13,504 nucleotides of DNA from Actinomycetota bacterium (GTDB lineage: Bacteria > Actinomycetota > Actinomycetes > Nanopelagicales > Nanopelagicaceae): positions 1 to 13,504 of the forward strand of contig WLMP01000016.1 of the NCBI GenBank assembly GCA_009700155.1, given 5' to 3'. The stretch's first letter is position 1; the number at the start of each line of letters is the position of its first letter. Below, one piece after another: positions 1 through 7,262 of the stretch. The notes under the pieces were generated by a model. It was not told the origin of the DNA. It ran no database searches and worked only from the letters and a program-made list of their open reading frames with translations. The position numbers were made by a program, and so were the translations under genes.

Positions 1-1575
1 GATTATGAGGTTGAGTTAGAGGATTTTGATCAAATAACTCAACCAGTACCCGTTGTTAACTCAATAAAGAGTGAAGGAACTAGGCCACAGCAGTTACTAC
101 TCTCATCTGATGTTAAGTATGAATTGCCTCCACTCGACATATTACGCAGCGGCCCTACCGCTAAAGGAAAATCTAAAGTTAATGAAACAGTAGTTGCAGC
201 ACTTAAGCAGGTATTTGAACAATTTGGTGTTGATGCTCAAGTTACTGGATTTATGCGCGGACCAACTGTTACTAGGTATGAAGTCGAACTTGGTAATGGA
301 GTAAAGGTAGAAGCAATTTCTGCACTTTCTAAAAATATTGCATATGCGGTAGCAAGTGGTGAAATCAGAATTCTTTCACCGATTCCAGGAAAGTCGGCTG
401 TGGGTATAGAGATCCCAAATTCTGATCGTGAAATTGTTGCGCTAGGTGATGTCTTAAGATCTCCAGTTTCTGGAAACGATACTCATCCTATGTTAATTGC
501 TTTAGGTAAAGATGTTGAAGGTTCATTCTTATGTGCGAACTTAGCAAAGATGCCTCATCTACTTGTAGCTGGAGCAACTGGTGCAGGTAAATCTTCCATG
601 ATTAACTCACTTGTAGTTTCAATTTTGATGCGAGCAACTCCAGATGAAGTACGTTTGGTTTTAATTGATCCTAAGCGGGTTGAGTTAACAAATTATGAGG
701 GTGTACCGCACTTAATTGCTCCAATTATTACAAACCCAAAGAAGGCAGCAGATGTCTTATCCTGGGTAGTGCGTGAAATGGAGATGCGTTATGACGATCT
801 GTCAGTATTTGGATTTAGGCATATTGATGATTTCAACAAAGCAGTTAAAGCTGGAAAGGTAACGCCACCTGCAGGAAGTGAAAGAGTATTAGAACCATAC
901 CCATACCTGCTAGTTATAGTTGATGAGCTAGCAGACTTAATGATGGTAGCGGCCAGAGAAGTTGAAGAGTCAATAGTACGCATTACTCAACTAGCAAGAG
1001 CTGCCGGAATACATTTAGTTTTAGCAACTCAGCGACCAAGTGTGGATATTGTGACTGGATTAATAAAAGCCAATGTTCCTTCAAGACTATCTTTTGCAAC
1101 CAGTAGCTTGGCTGATTCTAGAGTTATTTTAGATACACCAGGTGCTGAAAAATTAGTTGGACAAGGAGATGGCTTATTTCTACCAATGGGGGCAAGTAAA
1201 CCAGTTCGAATTCAGGGAGCTTATATTTCAGAGCGCGAAATAGAAGCGGTAGTAAATCATGTTAAATCACAACTGCAGCCAGTTTATAGAATTGATATTA
1301 ATGCACCAGTTAAATCTAATATTGTTACCGATGATGTTGGGGATGATTTAGATCTACTACTTCAAGCGATTCAATTAGTTGTATCTACCCAATTTGGTTC
1401 AACATCAATGTTGCAACGTAAATTAAGAGTTGGTTTTGCAAAAGCTGGAAGATTAATGGATTTAATGGAAAGTCGTGGAATTGTGGGACCAACTGAAGGG
1501 TCAAAGGCCAGGACGGTATTGATTAATGCAGAGCAGATGCCAGATGTACTTGAGTCGATCAGGGGAAATTCTTAG
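1..1575 (+). CDS. ftsK: DNA translocase FtsK, 3' part (5' end outside window)
   Basis: Hexameric ATP-driven DNA pump that clears and segregates chromosome termini at the division septum. The frame is open from base 1, so the gene enters from the left; a TTG at 124 is an internal Leu codon (context YELPPLDIL), not a start. Visible parts: the FtsK alpha/beta motor, with Walker [10 protein letters not shown] encoded at 571-597 and Walker B LLVIVDEL near 907-930 (Asp 922-924, Glu 925-927), the conserved segment [18 protein letters not shown] just after it, and from about 1345 the winged-helix gamma domain ([20 protein letters not shown]) that reads KOPS-type orienting sequences. The membrane-anchoring N-terminus is not in the window. 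The C-terminus looks complete and ends with TAG. The next gene begins about 137 nt later behind its own likely promoter. Confidence 0.97.
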   Translation, partial: DYEVELEDFDQITQPVPVVNSIKSEGTRPQQLLLSSDVKYELPPLDILRSGPTAKGKSKVNETVVAALKQVFEQFGVDAQVTGFMRGPTVTRYEVELGNGVKVEAISALSKNIAYAVASGEIRILSPIPGKSAVGIEIPNSDREIVALGDVLRSPVSGNDTHPMLIALGKDVEGSFLCANLAKMPHLLVAGATGAGKSSMINSLVVSILMRATPDEVRLVLIDPKRVELTNYEGVPHLIAPIITNPKKAADVLSWVVREMEMRYDDLSVFGFRHIDDFNKAVKAGKVTPPAGSERVLEPYPYLLVIVDELADLMMVAAREVEESIVRITQLARAAGIHLVLATQRPSVDIVTGLIKANVPSRLSFATSSLADSRVILDTPGAEKLVGQGDGLFLPMGASKPVRIQGAYISEREIEAVVNHVKSQLQPVYRIDINAPVKSNIVTDDVGDDLDLLLQAIQLVVSTQFGSTSMLQRKLRVGFAKAGRLMDLMESRGIVGPTEGSKARTVLINAEQMPDVLESIRGNS

Positions 1576-1656
1576 GAAACGTAGGGTGAAAAGATGGGTG
1601 AAAGGTCTAATCGCCAAAATTGAGCGCAGGTCCCTTATTTAACCGACAATAAATTA

Positions 1657-1685
1657 TTTCAATTTTATTAAAACAGTTCTATCAT
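1657..1685 (+). promoter_or_regulatory. Likely promoter of the RodZ-like gene
   Basis: A TATCAT hexamer at 1680-1685 fits the actinobacterial -10 pattern TAnnnT. A weak -35-like TTTCAA lies at 1657-1662 with 17-nt spacing. Transcription would start near 1692, giving a short leader that carries the AAAGG ribosome-binding site at 1701-1705. The 137-nt gap after ftsK supports a separate promoter here. Inferred from pattern only. Confidence 0.4.
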
Positions 1686-1712
1686 TAGCCATCCCCGAAC
1701 AAAGGTGTGGCT

Positions 1713-2435
1713 ATGGAAGAAAAGTCTGCGCTCAAGCTAGCGCTAGAAGCCTCCGGGATGTCTATTGAAAAAATATCTGAGAAAACAAATATCAGAATTG
1801 CAGTAATTGAAGATTTATTGCTTAACTCAGTTGAAGTTTGTGGCGGTATTGCATATGCCAGAGGACACATTAGATCTATTGCAAAAGTAATTAAGGCAGA
1901 TGCAGATTTATTAGTTGCTGCAATTGAATCTGCACAATCTGGGGATAAGAAATTAATTATTGATCAGTTAGCAGAGAATAATGTTGCTGATAAGAAAAAA
2001 GAGCGAAAGAAAATAAGATTTGGCACTTTAGCCTCAATCTCTGCTGCCACCCTTACCATTGGATTTGTCGCTCAGATTGCAATTAATAATGTCTCAGCTG
2101 TAAATGAATCTTTGATAGCTCCGGCTTCAGATAGCTCTGCGACACAAGAAAACCAGAAAGTGATCAGTAACTCTACTGGAGTTAATTTAGTTTTAACTGG
2201 AGTATCTGGAAAGAGTTGGGTTGGTTTATCAAATGCTAATGGTGATCAAATCTTTAATGGTCAGATATATGCCGGGCAGTCTCAAACATTTAGTGACCCA
2301 CAACTAATCAAAGCGGTTATAGGCAACGCAGGTGCTATTAAGTTGGAAGTAAATGGGTCAGATTTTGGTTTAGCTGGCGCTGATGGACAGGTTGTTAGGT
2401 TAGATTTTGGCACAAACGGCTTATCTCAGTCTTAA
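1713..2435 (+). CDS. RodZ-like HTH membrane protein (HTH_25 / DUF4115 type)
   Basis: A 240-residue bitopic protein. Residues about 5-60 form a Cro/RodZ-like helix-turn-helix, with the typical GIAYARGHIRSIAKVI segment at 45-60. A basic stretch KKKERKKIR (94-102) precedes one membrane helix at about 104-124. The outer part ends in a beta-rich DUF4115-like domain (about 157-233). RodZ proteins link the cell-shape machinery to the membrane; in actinobacteria lacking MreB the role is unclear, so I give no symbol. Start choice: ATG 1713 has AAAGG (1701-1705) 7 nt upstream. An in-frame GTG at 1707 lies only 1 nt after that site, so it is unlikely. The position between ftsK and rimO is the common actinobacterial order. 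The stop is followed by a 40-nt gap before rimO. Confidence 0.8.
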   Translation: MEEKSALKLALEASGMSIEKISEKTNIRIAVIEDLLLNSVEVCGGIAYARGHIRSIAKVIKADADLLVAAIESAQSGDKKLIIDQLAENNVADKKKERKKIRFGTLASISAATLTIGFVAQIAINNVSAVNESLIAPASDSSATQENQKVISNSTGVNLVLTGVSGKSWVGLSNANGDQIFNGQIYAGQSQTFSDPQLIKAVIGNAGAIKLEVNGSDFGLAGADGQVVRLDFGTNGLSQS

Positions 2436-2456
2436 ATAGAAGTTAATTAAATTTGC

Positions 2457-2472
2457 GCGCTATCCTTAGCGC
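2457..2472 (+). promoter_or_regulatory. Palindrome enclosing a -10 element just before rimO
   Basis: GCGCTA-TCCT-TAGCGC is a perfect 6-bp inverted repeat with a 4-nt centre, ending 3 nt before the rimO GTG. A TATCCT hexamer (TAnnnT type) at 2461-2466 sits inside it, so transcription could begin at about 2473-2476, giving a leaderless or nearly leaderless rimO mRNA. No Shine-Dalgarno sequence is visible before the GTG, which agrees with that reading. No good -35 is seen. The repeat could be an operator, or by chance a small RNA hairpin. Confidence 0.45.
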
Positions 2473-2475
2473 ACC

Positions 2476-3888
2476 GTGAGCTCAAAACTTGTAATAGGAA
2501 AATCACCTCGCACTGTTGCACTGGTGACTTTAGGTTGTGCTCGAAATGAAACTGACTCTGAAGAACTTGCCGGCCGATTAGCAGCAGATGGCTGGATGTT
2601 GGTTGATGACCCAACTAAAGCTGAGATTGCAGTTATCAATACTTGTGGGTTTATTGAAAGTGCCAAGAAGGATTCAATTGATGCATTAATGCAAGCACAT
2701 TCTCTTAAGGGCAACGGAGTTACAAAAGCTGTAGTTGCAGTTGGATGTATGGCCGAGCGATATGGAAATGAATTAGCTACTGCTCTGCCGGAAGCGGATG
2801 CAATACTGGGCTTTGATGATTATCAAGAAATCTCAGCAAGACTTTCTACAATTATCGACGGTGGCAAAATTTCAGCCCATACGCCAAAAGATCGAAGAAC
2901 ACTTTTACCGATTGCACCAAGTCAGCGAGCTGAGCAGAAAGCAAAACAAAATCTAAAGGATATTTCGCCAATTGGCACAGTTCTAAGAAAGCGTTTAGAT
3001 AAGGCACCAATCGCGCCACTTAAAATTGCTAGTGGCTGTGATCGCAGATGCTCATTTTGCGCTATTCCATACTTTAGAGGCTCATTTGTTTCCCGAACCC
3101 CAAATGAGATTATTGAAGAGGCGAAATGGCTAGCTGATAGTGGTGTCTCTGAGCTTTATTTAGTAAGTGAGAACACCACCTCATACGGCAAAGATTTTGG
3201 GGATTTAAAATTGATGGAAAAACTTCTGCCTGAGTTGTCTAAGATTGAAGCAGTTAAAAGAATTCGCCTATCTTATCTCCAACCAGCAGAGGTAAGGCCA
3301 TCACTACTGCAAGCCATGGTTTCAGTAGATAAAGTAGTTCCATACTTTGATCTGTCTTTCCAGCATGCCAATGGCGACTTACTGAGAAGCATGCGTAGGT
3401 TTGGTGATGGAGAAAAATTCCTACATCTAATATCACAAATTCGAGCTCTATCTCCAGAGGCAGGAATTAGATCCAACTTTATTGTTGGCTTCCCAGGAGA
3501 AAGTGATTCACAATATACGGATTTGGTTGAATTTTTATCTCAAGCTCAACTAGATGCAATTGGAGTTTTTGGTTACTCAGATGAAGACAAGACCGAGGGG
3601 ATGAGTTTGGCAAATAAGGTATCCCCTGAGGTAATTGGTGAACGAGTAGCTGAATTATCAACTCTTGTTGATGAATTAATTACCCAACGTGCCGAGGCGA
3701 GAATTGGGCAAATGGTTACAGTGCTAATTGAGGATGAAGATGAACAAGAGGGCAGAGCAGATCATCAGGGACCTGATGTAGATGGCTCAACTTTTGTAAA
3801 ATCTAGAAATAAGTATCGAGTAGGCGAGTATGTCCAGGCGGTAGTAAGTGATGTTATGGGCGTAGATTTAATAGCACAGGTAATATGA
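2476..3888 (+). CDS. rimO: Ribosomal protein uS12 methylthiotransferase RimO
   Basis: Radical-SAM enzyme that adds a methylthio group to the conserved Asp of ribosomal protein uS12. The 470 residues show the full MTTase layout. The N-terminal UPF0004 domain carries the auxiliary-cluster cysteines C21 (LGCARN), C57 (NTCGF) and C91 (VGCMAE). The radical-SAM core has C188-x3-C192-x2-C195 ([13 protein letters not shown]). A TRAM domain fills about the last 70 residues. LGCARN and [12 protein letters not shown] are RimO-type signatures and separate it from the MiaB paralogue at 7768. It starts at GTG 2476 without a visible ribosome-binding site. It heads the packed run with pgsA, whose ATG overlaps its TGA (ATGA). 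Confidence 0.96.
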   Translation: MSSKLVIGKSPRTVALVTLGCARNETDSEELAGRLAADGWMLVDDPTKAEIAVINTCGFIESAKKDSIDALMQAHSLKGNGVTKAVVAVGCMAERYGNELATALPEADAILGFDDYQEISARLSTIIDGGKISAHTPKDRRTLLPIAPSQRAEQKAKQNLKDISPIGTVLRKRLDKAPIAPLKIASGCDRRCSFCAIPYFRGSFVSRTPNEIIEEAKWLADSGVSELYLVSENTTSYGKDFGDLKLMEKLLPELSKIEAVKRIRLSYLQPAEVRPSLLQAMVSVDKVVPYFDLSFQHANGDLLRSMRRFGDGEKFLHLISQIRALSPEAGIRSNFIVGFPGESDSQYTDLVEFLSQAQLDAIGVFGYSDEDKTEGMSLANKVSPEVIGERVAELSTLVDELITQRAEARIGQMVTVLIEDEDEQEGRADHQGPDVDGSTFVKSRNKYRVGEYVQAVVSDVMGVDLIAQVI

Positions 3889-4427
3889 AAAAAGTAAGTC
3901 GCCCAAATCTGCCAAACTCATTAACAATTTTTAGAGTACTTGCATTGCCATTTTGCGCATATGCATTATTTAGAAATGGCGGCAATGACACAGATTGGCG
4001 AATAATTGCATTTACTCTATTTTTTATCGTAGGTCTAAGTGATGTTTTAGATGGCAAAATTGCAAGAGATCGTAACCAAATAACTGAGTTAGGTAAATTA
4101 CTAGATCCTATTGCTGATAAAGCGATGCTAGCGACAGCAACAATAGGTGCCTCTATTTTAGGAATGTTGCCTTGGTGGATAACAATTGTTTTTTTGATCC
4201 GAGAAAGTGCAGTTACTATCTTAAGATTTGCCGTACTTAAAAAAGGCGTTATTCCAGCTAGTAGAGGCGGAAAACTTAAAAGTTTTTTCCAAAGTTTTGG
4301 GGTTGGATTTTATATTTTGCCTTTGCCTGAATACTTACACACACCACGTGATATTTTCATGGCTGTTGCGGTGTTATTAACTGTGACTACTGGAGTTGAT
4401 TACTTTAGAAAGGCGATGAAAAAGTGA
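3885..4427 (+). CDS. pgsA: CDP-diacylglycerol--glycerol-3-phosphate 3-phosphatidyltransferase PgsA
   Basis: Integral membrane enzyme that makes phosphatidylglycerophosphate, the precursor of phosphatidylglycerol and cardiolipin. The 180 residues carry the complete CDP-alcohol phosphatidyltransferase motif: D53-x2-D56-G57-x2-A60-R61-x8-G70-x3-D74-x3-D78 (read DVLDGKIAR then GKLLDPIAD). Several hydrophobic helices are visible, e.g. about 14-29, 40-52 and 95-110. The N-terminal [16 protein letters not shown] is typical of PgsA. Related CDP-alcohol transferases (PIP or cardiolipin synthase types) share the motif, but this N-terminus and the rimO-cinA context favour PgsA. The ATG overlaps the rimO stop by 4 bp, so translation is probably coupled. 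Confidence 0.92.
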   Translation: MKKVSRPNLPNSLTIFRVLALPFCAYALFRNGGNDTDWRIIAFTLFFIVGLSDVLDGKIARDRNQITELGKLLDPIADKAMLATATIGASILGMLPWWITIVFLIRESAVTILRFAVLKKGVIPASRGGKLKSFFQSFGVGFYILPLPEYLHTPRDIFMAVAVLLTVTTGVDYFRKAMKK

Positions 4428-4900
4428 GTAACATCGATCTTTCAAAAGTAGTGGTTAAACGGTTACAAAAATTGAATAAAACTCTCTCAGTTGCTGAATC
4501 AATAACTGCTGGGGGTATTGCTAATCAAATAACCCAAGTCCCAGGAGCTTCAAAAGTATTCATAGGTGGGGTAATTTCCTATAGTGATGAAAGTAAGGTT
4601 TCTCAGTTAGCAATTAGTAAAGCTGATATTAAGAAATTTACATCTGTTTCAGAGCAGGTTGCAATAGAGATGGCAAAAAGTGTGCGGAAAAAATTTAAGA
4701 CAGATATTGCAATCTCTACTACCGGGGTAGCAGGACCAGGCAAGGCTTATGGGCAAAAAGCCGGTACGGTATGGATTGGCATTTCTACTCAAAAAGAGTC
4801 ATTTGCGGTCTCACTTTTACTATCGGGGGATCGAGAAATGATTCGCCACGCGACAATTACCAGCGCTTTAGCAGCCTTAGAGCGTATTCTTAAGCCGTGA
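4424..4900 (+). CDS. cinA: CinA C-terminal-type nicotinamide-nucleotide amidase (PncC)
   Basis: Predicted to deamidate nicotinamide mononucleotide to nicotinate mononucleotide for NAD recycling. At 158 residues it is the stand-alone CinA C-terminal (PncC) domain; the N-terminal molybdopterin-binding-like half of full CinA is absent, which is usual at this locus in actinobacteria. Seen motifs: AESITAGG (23-31; the family form is often AESCTGG, so the first glycine is alanine here), [11 protein letters not shown] (48-58, including the conserved Tyr and Lys region) and TTGVAGPG (about 99-106). It starts at GTG 4424, overlapping the pgsA TGA (GTGA). It ends in a second GTGA overlap with clgR. The old name refers to competence in Streptococcus; a DNA-uptake role here is not implied. 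Confidence 0.9.
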   Translation: MSNIDLSKVVVKRLQKLNKTLSVAESITAGGIANQITQVPGASKVFIGGVISYSDESKVSQLAISKADIKKFTSVSEQVAIEMAKSVRKKFKTDIAISTTGVAGPGKAYGQKAGTVWIGISTQKESFAVSLLLSGDREMIRHATITSALAALERILKP

Positions 4901-5181
4901 TACTTCTACGCACCCATATCGGAAGCGCACTTCGTGCTGCCCGAATTGAACAGGGTAGGACCTTGCGCGATGTTGCTAAGAGCGCTCGCGTCTCTCTGGG
5001 CTACCTGTCTGAGGTAGAACGTGGTCATAAGGAAGCTTCAAGTGAATTACTTAATTCGATTTGTACAGCTCTAGATCTATCTCTTTCCACAATCTTGGTT
5101 GATGTTGCCACTGTGGTTAAAACCCACGAATCCCCAGTATTAACTATCTCAACTTTGCAAGTGGTAGAGACCGCAGCTTAA
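4897..5181 (+). CDS. clgR: ClgR-type XRE transcriptional regulator
   Basis: A 94-residue single-domain XRE/Cro-type DNA-binding protein. Residues about 20-43 form the helix-turn-helix ([20 protein letters not shown]), followed by [13 protein letters not shown], a stretch strongly characteristic of actinobacterial ClgR. In Streptomyces, Corynebacterium and Mycobacterium, ClgR activates clp protease genes and other stress genes. The position after cinA is the standard actinobacterial one. It starts at GTG 4897 with a 4-bp overlap on cinA; starting with MILLR matches the usual MVLLR opening of the family. The first half of the gene is unusually GC-rich for this genome (67 of 120 bases in 4921-5040, hand count), and the next 60 bases drop to 20 of 60. 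Confidence 0.88.
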   Translation: MILLRTHIGSALRAARIEQGRTLRDVAKSARVSLGYLSEVERGHKEASSELLNSICTALDLSLSTILVDVATVVKTHESPVLTISTLQVVETAA

Positions 5182-5182
5182 G

Positions 5183-5722
5183 TTGTCTGCCCAGCCGGCG
5201 TTTGCACCATACGCCCGCCAAAACTCCACAAGTAGCAAATCACGTGCTGCCATATTTGCTGGCGCAAAGGCTGTCATTATCGAGGTTGGAAATTATCAAT
5301 CTAATATTGCAGATATTGCATTACGGGCTCAAGTTTCAAAGGCAACTATTTATAATCAATTTGCCGATAAAGCGGAGATGATGGAGTCTTTAGTTGAGTC
5401 AGAGGTCCTACGACTAGTTGATCTTGGGTTATCAGCATCATCTAGGCAAGAGGCACTATATAAGTTATCTACTGCAATATCTCAAGATTTAGCATTACGT
5501 AAATTAGTTGAAACCGATCCAACTGATATTGCTAAGTTAGTAACAGTAACTAGCCATCCAACCTGGGTAGTAGCCCATAAAGGAATTGCCAAGATTTTTG
5601 GGGCAGATTCAGCTGTCTGTGGCGTTATCCTGCGTTGGCTAATTGGGCAGATTGCATCACCAATTACGCAAGATGAGTCTTTGAATCAATCTAAGCGCCT
5701 GGCAAATACCTTATTTCAATAA
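5183..5722 (+). CDS. TetR/AcrR-family transcriptional regulator
   Basis: A 179-residue regulator. Residues about 20-65 match the TetR N-terminal DNA-binding domain: SRAAIFAGAKAVIIE (helix 1), then NIADIALRAQVSKATIYNQF as the helix-turn-helix, and ADKAEMMESLVESE. The rest is an all-helical ligand/dimer domain too divergent to assign an inducer. The only reasonable start is TTG 5183, 1 nt after the clgR stop; no ATG or GTG in frame precedes the first helix. No ribosome-binding site is visible, so expression probably depends on coupling to clgR. It is the last member of the rimO run. Its target is unknown; self-regulation or control of neighbours cannot be read from the sequence. The first codons are GC-rich (37 of 60 bases in 5161-5220). 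Confidence 0.8.
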   Translation: MSAQPAFAPYARQNSTSSKSRAAIFAGAKAVIIEVGNYQSNIADIALRAQVSKATIYNQFADKAEMMESLVESEVLRLVDLGLSASSRQEALYKLSTAISQDLALRKLVETDPTDIAKLVTVTSHPTWVVAHKGIAKIFGADSAVCGVILRWLIGQIASPITQDESLNQSKRLANTLFQ

Positions 5723-5751
5723 GGCACTTATATTTATTTTGATTTATTAAT

Positions 5752-5943
5752 ATGCGCATCTCAGAGCTCCGTAATCGACTGGCCTCATATTTCCCAGATC
5801 CTGACACTTACGCCAGAGATATCATCCATAGCGAGTTAGGTGGGATTAGTGTGAATGCCGCGATTGAGCTGGGGATGGAGCCAGATGAGATTTGGAAGGC
5901 GGTCATCAGGCATAACCCTTCGATGCCACCTAAATACAAATAG
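5752..5943 (+). CDS. DUF3046 family protein
   Basis: A 63-residue protein of unknown function. MRISELRNRLASYFPD, ARDIIHSELGGISVNAAIELG and EIWKAVIRH match the small actinobacterial DUF3046 family, which very often lies directly upstream of recA, as here. There are no membrane segments or signal peptide; it is probably a small helical cytoplasmic protein. It starts at ATG 5752 in an AT-rich gap 29 nt after the TetR gene; no clear Shine-Dalgarno sequence is present. A TATTTT at 5735-5740 could be a -10 for a very short leader. The gene has about 50% GC, above its surroundings. The link to recA is conserved by position only. Confidence 0.85.
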   Translation: MRISELRNRLASYFPDPDTYARDIIHSELGGISVNAAIELGMEPDEIWKAVIRHNPSMPPKYK

Positions 5944-5970
5944 CGGCGTGTCCTAGCCGATATTTACTCC

Positions 5971-5999
5971 TTCGAACAGTTGTTCGATACAATTATCCT
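5971..5999 (+). promoter_or_regulatory. recA promoter
   Basis: TATCCT at 5994-5999 fits the -10 pattern TAnnnT and is identical to the -10 proposed before rimO. TTCGAA at 5971-5976 lies 17 nt upstream as a weak -35. Transcription would start near 6006, leaving a leader of about 140 nt. The LexA box lies across the -35/spacer region, so LexA binding would block polymerase. I looked for a PafBC-type (RecA-NDp) second promoter motif upstream and did not find one. Confidence 0.6.
5972..5987 (+). promoter_or_regulatory. LexA operator (SOS box) of recA
   Basis: TCGAAC-AGTT-GTTCGA is a perfect 6-bp inverted repeat with a 4-nt centre. It matches the established LexA box of Actinobacteria and Bacillus (consensus CGAACnnnnGTTCG). 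It ends 6 nt before the -10 element, so repression until RecA-triggered LexA cleavage is the expected control. It is the only such box I found in the window. Confidence 0.93.
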
Positions 6000-6005
6000 G
6001 CCCAA

Positions 6006-6119
6006 CCAGAGCGGTTCCACAGTTCCGCTGGCACCCCAAGCCAGCCGTCAGTGAGATTCCGTACCTTCTGGACCGAACAATATGACCTCGCTTTTGGAAT
6101 TACTTTTCAATAGCTGGTC
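6006..6119 (+). promoter_or_regulatory. GC-rich, probably structured recA 5' leader
   Basis: The untranslated stretch between the recA promoter and its ribosome-binding site. Bases 6001-6060 contain 38 G or C, far above the flanking DNA. Helices visible by eye: CCAGA 6006-6010 with TCTGG 6067-6071 (would enclose the leader from its first base); AGCGG 6010-6014 with CCGCT 6025-6029; GCTGGC 6027-6032 with GCCAGC 6040-6045 (7-nt loop). The second and third share 6027-6029, so they exclude each other in part. A further GCTGG at 6113-6117, next to the ribosome-binding region, can pair with CCAGC 6041-6045. A regulatory role is inference. Confidence 0.4.
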
Positions 6120-6134
6120 AAGGAGAAGAAAGGA
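6120..6134 (+). promoter_or_regulatory. recA ribosome-binding region with two Shine-Dalgarno cores
   Basis: AAGGAG at 6120-6125 is the stronger match to the 16S 3' end but lies 20 nt from the ATG, too far for normal use. AAAGGA at 6129-6134 lies 11 nt from ATG 6146 and is the likelier working site. Few other genes in the window show a Shine-Dalgarno sequence, so this purine tract stands out. Confidence 0.6.
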
Positions 6135-6145
6135 AACAAATCACT

Positions 6146-7240
6146 ATGGCCTCTGCAAATAGAGAACCACAAGATGATAAGAAAGAAGATAAACGTTCTA
6201 GTGATCGTTCAAAATCCCTAGATACCGCCCTTGCCCAAATCGAGCGTCAGTTCGGTAAAGGATCGGTAATGAAAATGGGTGATCGCAAAGCTGTTGCTAT
6301 GGAGGTAATTCCGACTGGCTCAGTTGCGCTAGATATCGCACTCGGTGTTGGCGGTCTGCCACGTGGCCGAGTTGTTGAAATTTATGGCCCAGAATCATCA
6401 GGTAAAACCACAGTTGCATTACATGCAATTGCGAATGCTCAAAAAGCTGGTGGCATTGCAGCCTTTATTGATGCTGAGCATGCACTAGATCCAGAGTATG
6501 CAAAGAAACTTGGTGTTGATATTGATGCACTTCTAGTTTCTCAACCAGATACTGGTGAGCAAGCACTTGAAATTATGGATATGTTAGTTAGATCTGGTGC
6601 TATTGATATTGTTGTTGTTGACTCAGTTGCCGCATTAGTACCAAGAGCTGAAATTGAAGGCGAGATGGGTGACTCTCATATGGGTCTACAAGCTCGTTTG
6701 ATGTCACAAGCACTTCGTAAAATGACAGGTGCACTACATCAATCAAATACCACTGCAATCTTTATCAATCAGCTTCGCGATAAGATCGGTGTTTTCTTTG
6801 GATCACCAGAGACTACAACAGGTGGTAAGGCACTTAAGTTCTATGCATCAGTTCGTATGGATGTTCGCCGAATTGAGACCCTAAAAGATGGTCAAGAGGC
6901 GGTTGGTAATAGAACTAGAGTTAAAATTGTTAAGAACAAGGTTGCACCCCCATTTAAGCAAGCAGAGTTTGACATCATCTACGGAGTTGGAATTAGCCGT
7001 GAGGGATCATTAATTGATCTTGGTGTTGAAGCTGAAATTGTTAAAAAATCTGGTGCTTGGTTTACCTATGAAGGTGACCAACTAGGACAGGGCAAGGAGA
7101 ATGCTCGAGCATTCTTAATTGATAACCCTGATTTAGCAAATGAAATTGAGAAGAAGATCCGAGCATCATATGTGCCAGCTGAAATCGATCCTGCCTTAGT
7201 GGCAGCTGTTGATGAAGCAACCGCTGATGTTGAGTTCTAA
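6146..7240 (+). CDS. recA: Recombinase RecA
   Basis: Forms ATP-dependent filaments on single-stranded DNA, drives strand exchange and triggers LexA self-cleavage. The 364 residues include Walker [10 protein letters not shown] (81-89), the catalytic Glu in [10 protein letters not shown] (E111), Walker B IVVVDS (155-160), the L2 region [20 protein letters not shown] (207-226) and the [19 protein letters not shown] segment. No intein interrupts it. The first 24 residues (rich in D, K, R, S) precede the usual [19 protein letters not shown] start of the conserved part, a modest charged extension. ATG 6146 is supported by the purine-rich ribosome-binding region. Expression is under the LexA box at 5972. 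recX follows after 22 nt. Confidence 0.99.
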   Translation: MASANREPQDDKKEDKRSSDRSKSLDTALAQIERQFGKGSVMKMGDRKAVAMEVIPTGSVALDIALGVGGLPRGRVVEIYGPESSGKTTVALHAIANAQKAGGIAAFIDAEHALDPEYAKKLGVDIDALLVSQPDTGEQALEIMDMLVRSGAIDIVVVDSVAALVPRAEIEGEMGDSHMGLQARLMSQALRKMTGALHQSNTTAIFINQLRDKIGVFFGSPETTTGGKALKFYASVRMDVRRIETLKDGQEAVGNRTRVKIVKNKVAPPFKQAEFDIIYGVGISREGSLIDLGVEAEIVKKSGAWFTYEGDQLGQGKENARAFLIDNPDLANEIEKKIRASYVPAEIDPALVAAVDEATADVEF

Positions 7241-7262
7241 TCTCTAACTACTTATATACACC

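Noticed and set aside
124..126. TTG at 124 as the start of ftsK
   Set aside because: The frame is open to base 1 and the local sequence YELPPLDIL is the conserved linker before the motor, so the gene begins outside the window.
5941..5970. PafBC-type (RecA-NDp) promoter upstream of the LexA box
   Set aside because: TGTC occurs at 5949-5952, but the following GTG and the TAnnnT at the required spacing are missing.
6010..6029. T-arm-like GGTTCC motif suggesting a tRNA before recA
   Set aside because: The loop between the AGCGG/CCGCT arms is 10 nt rather than 7, and no acceptor, D or anticodon arms fit around it.
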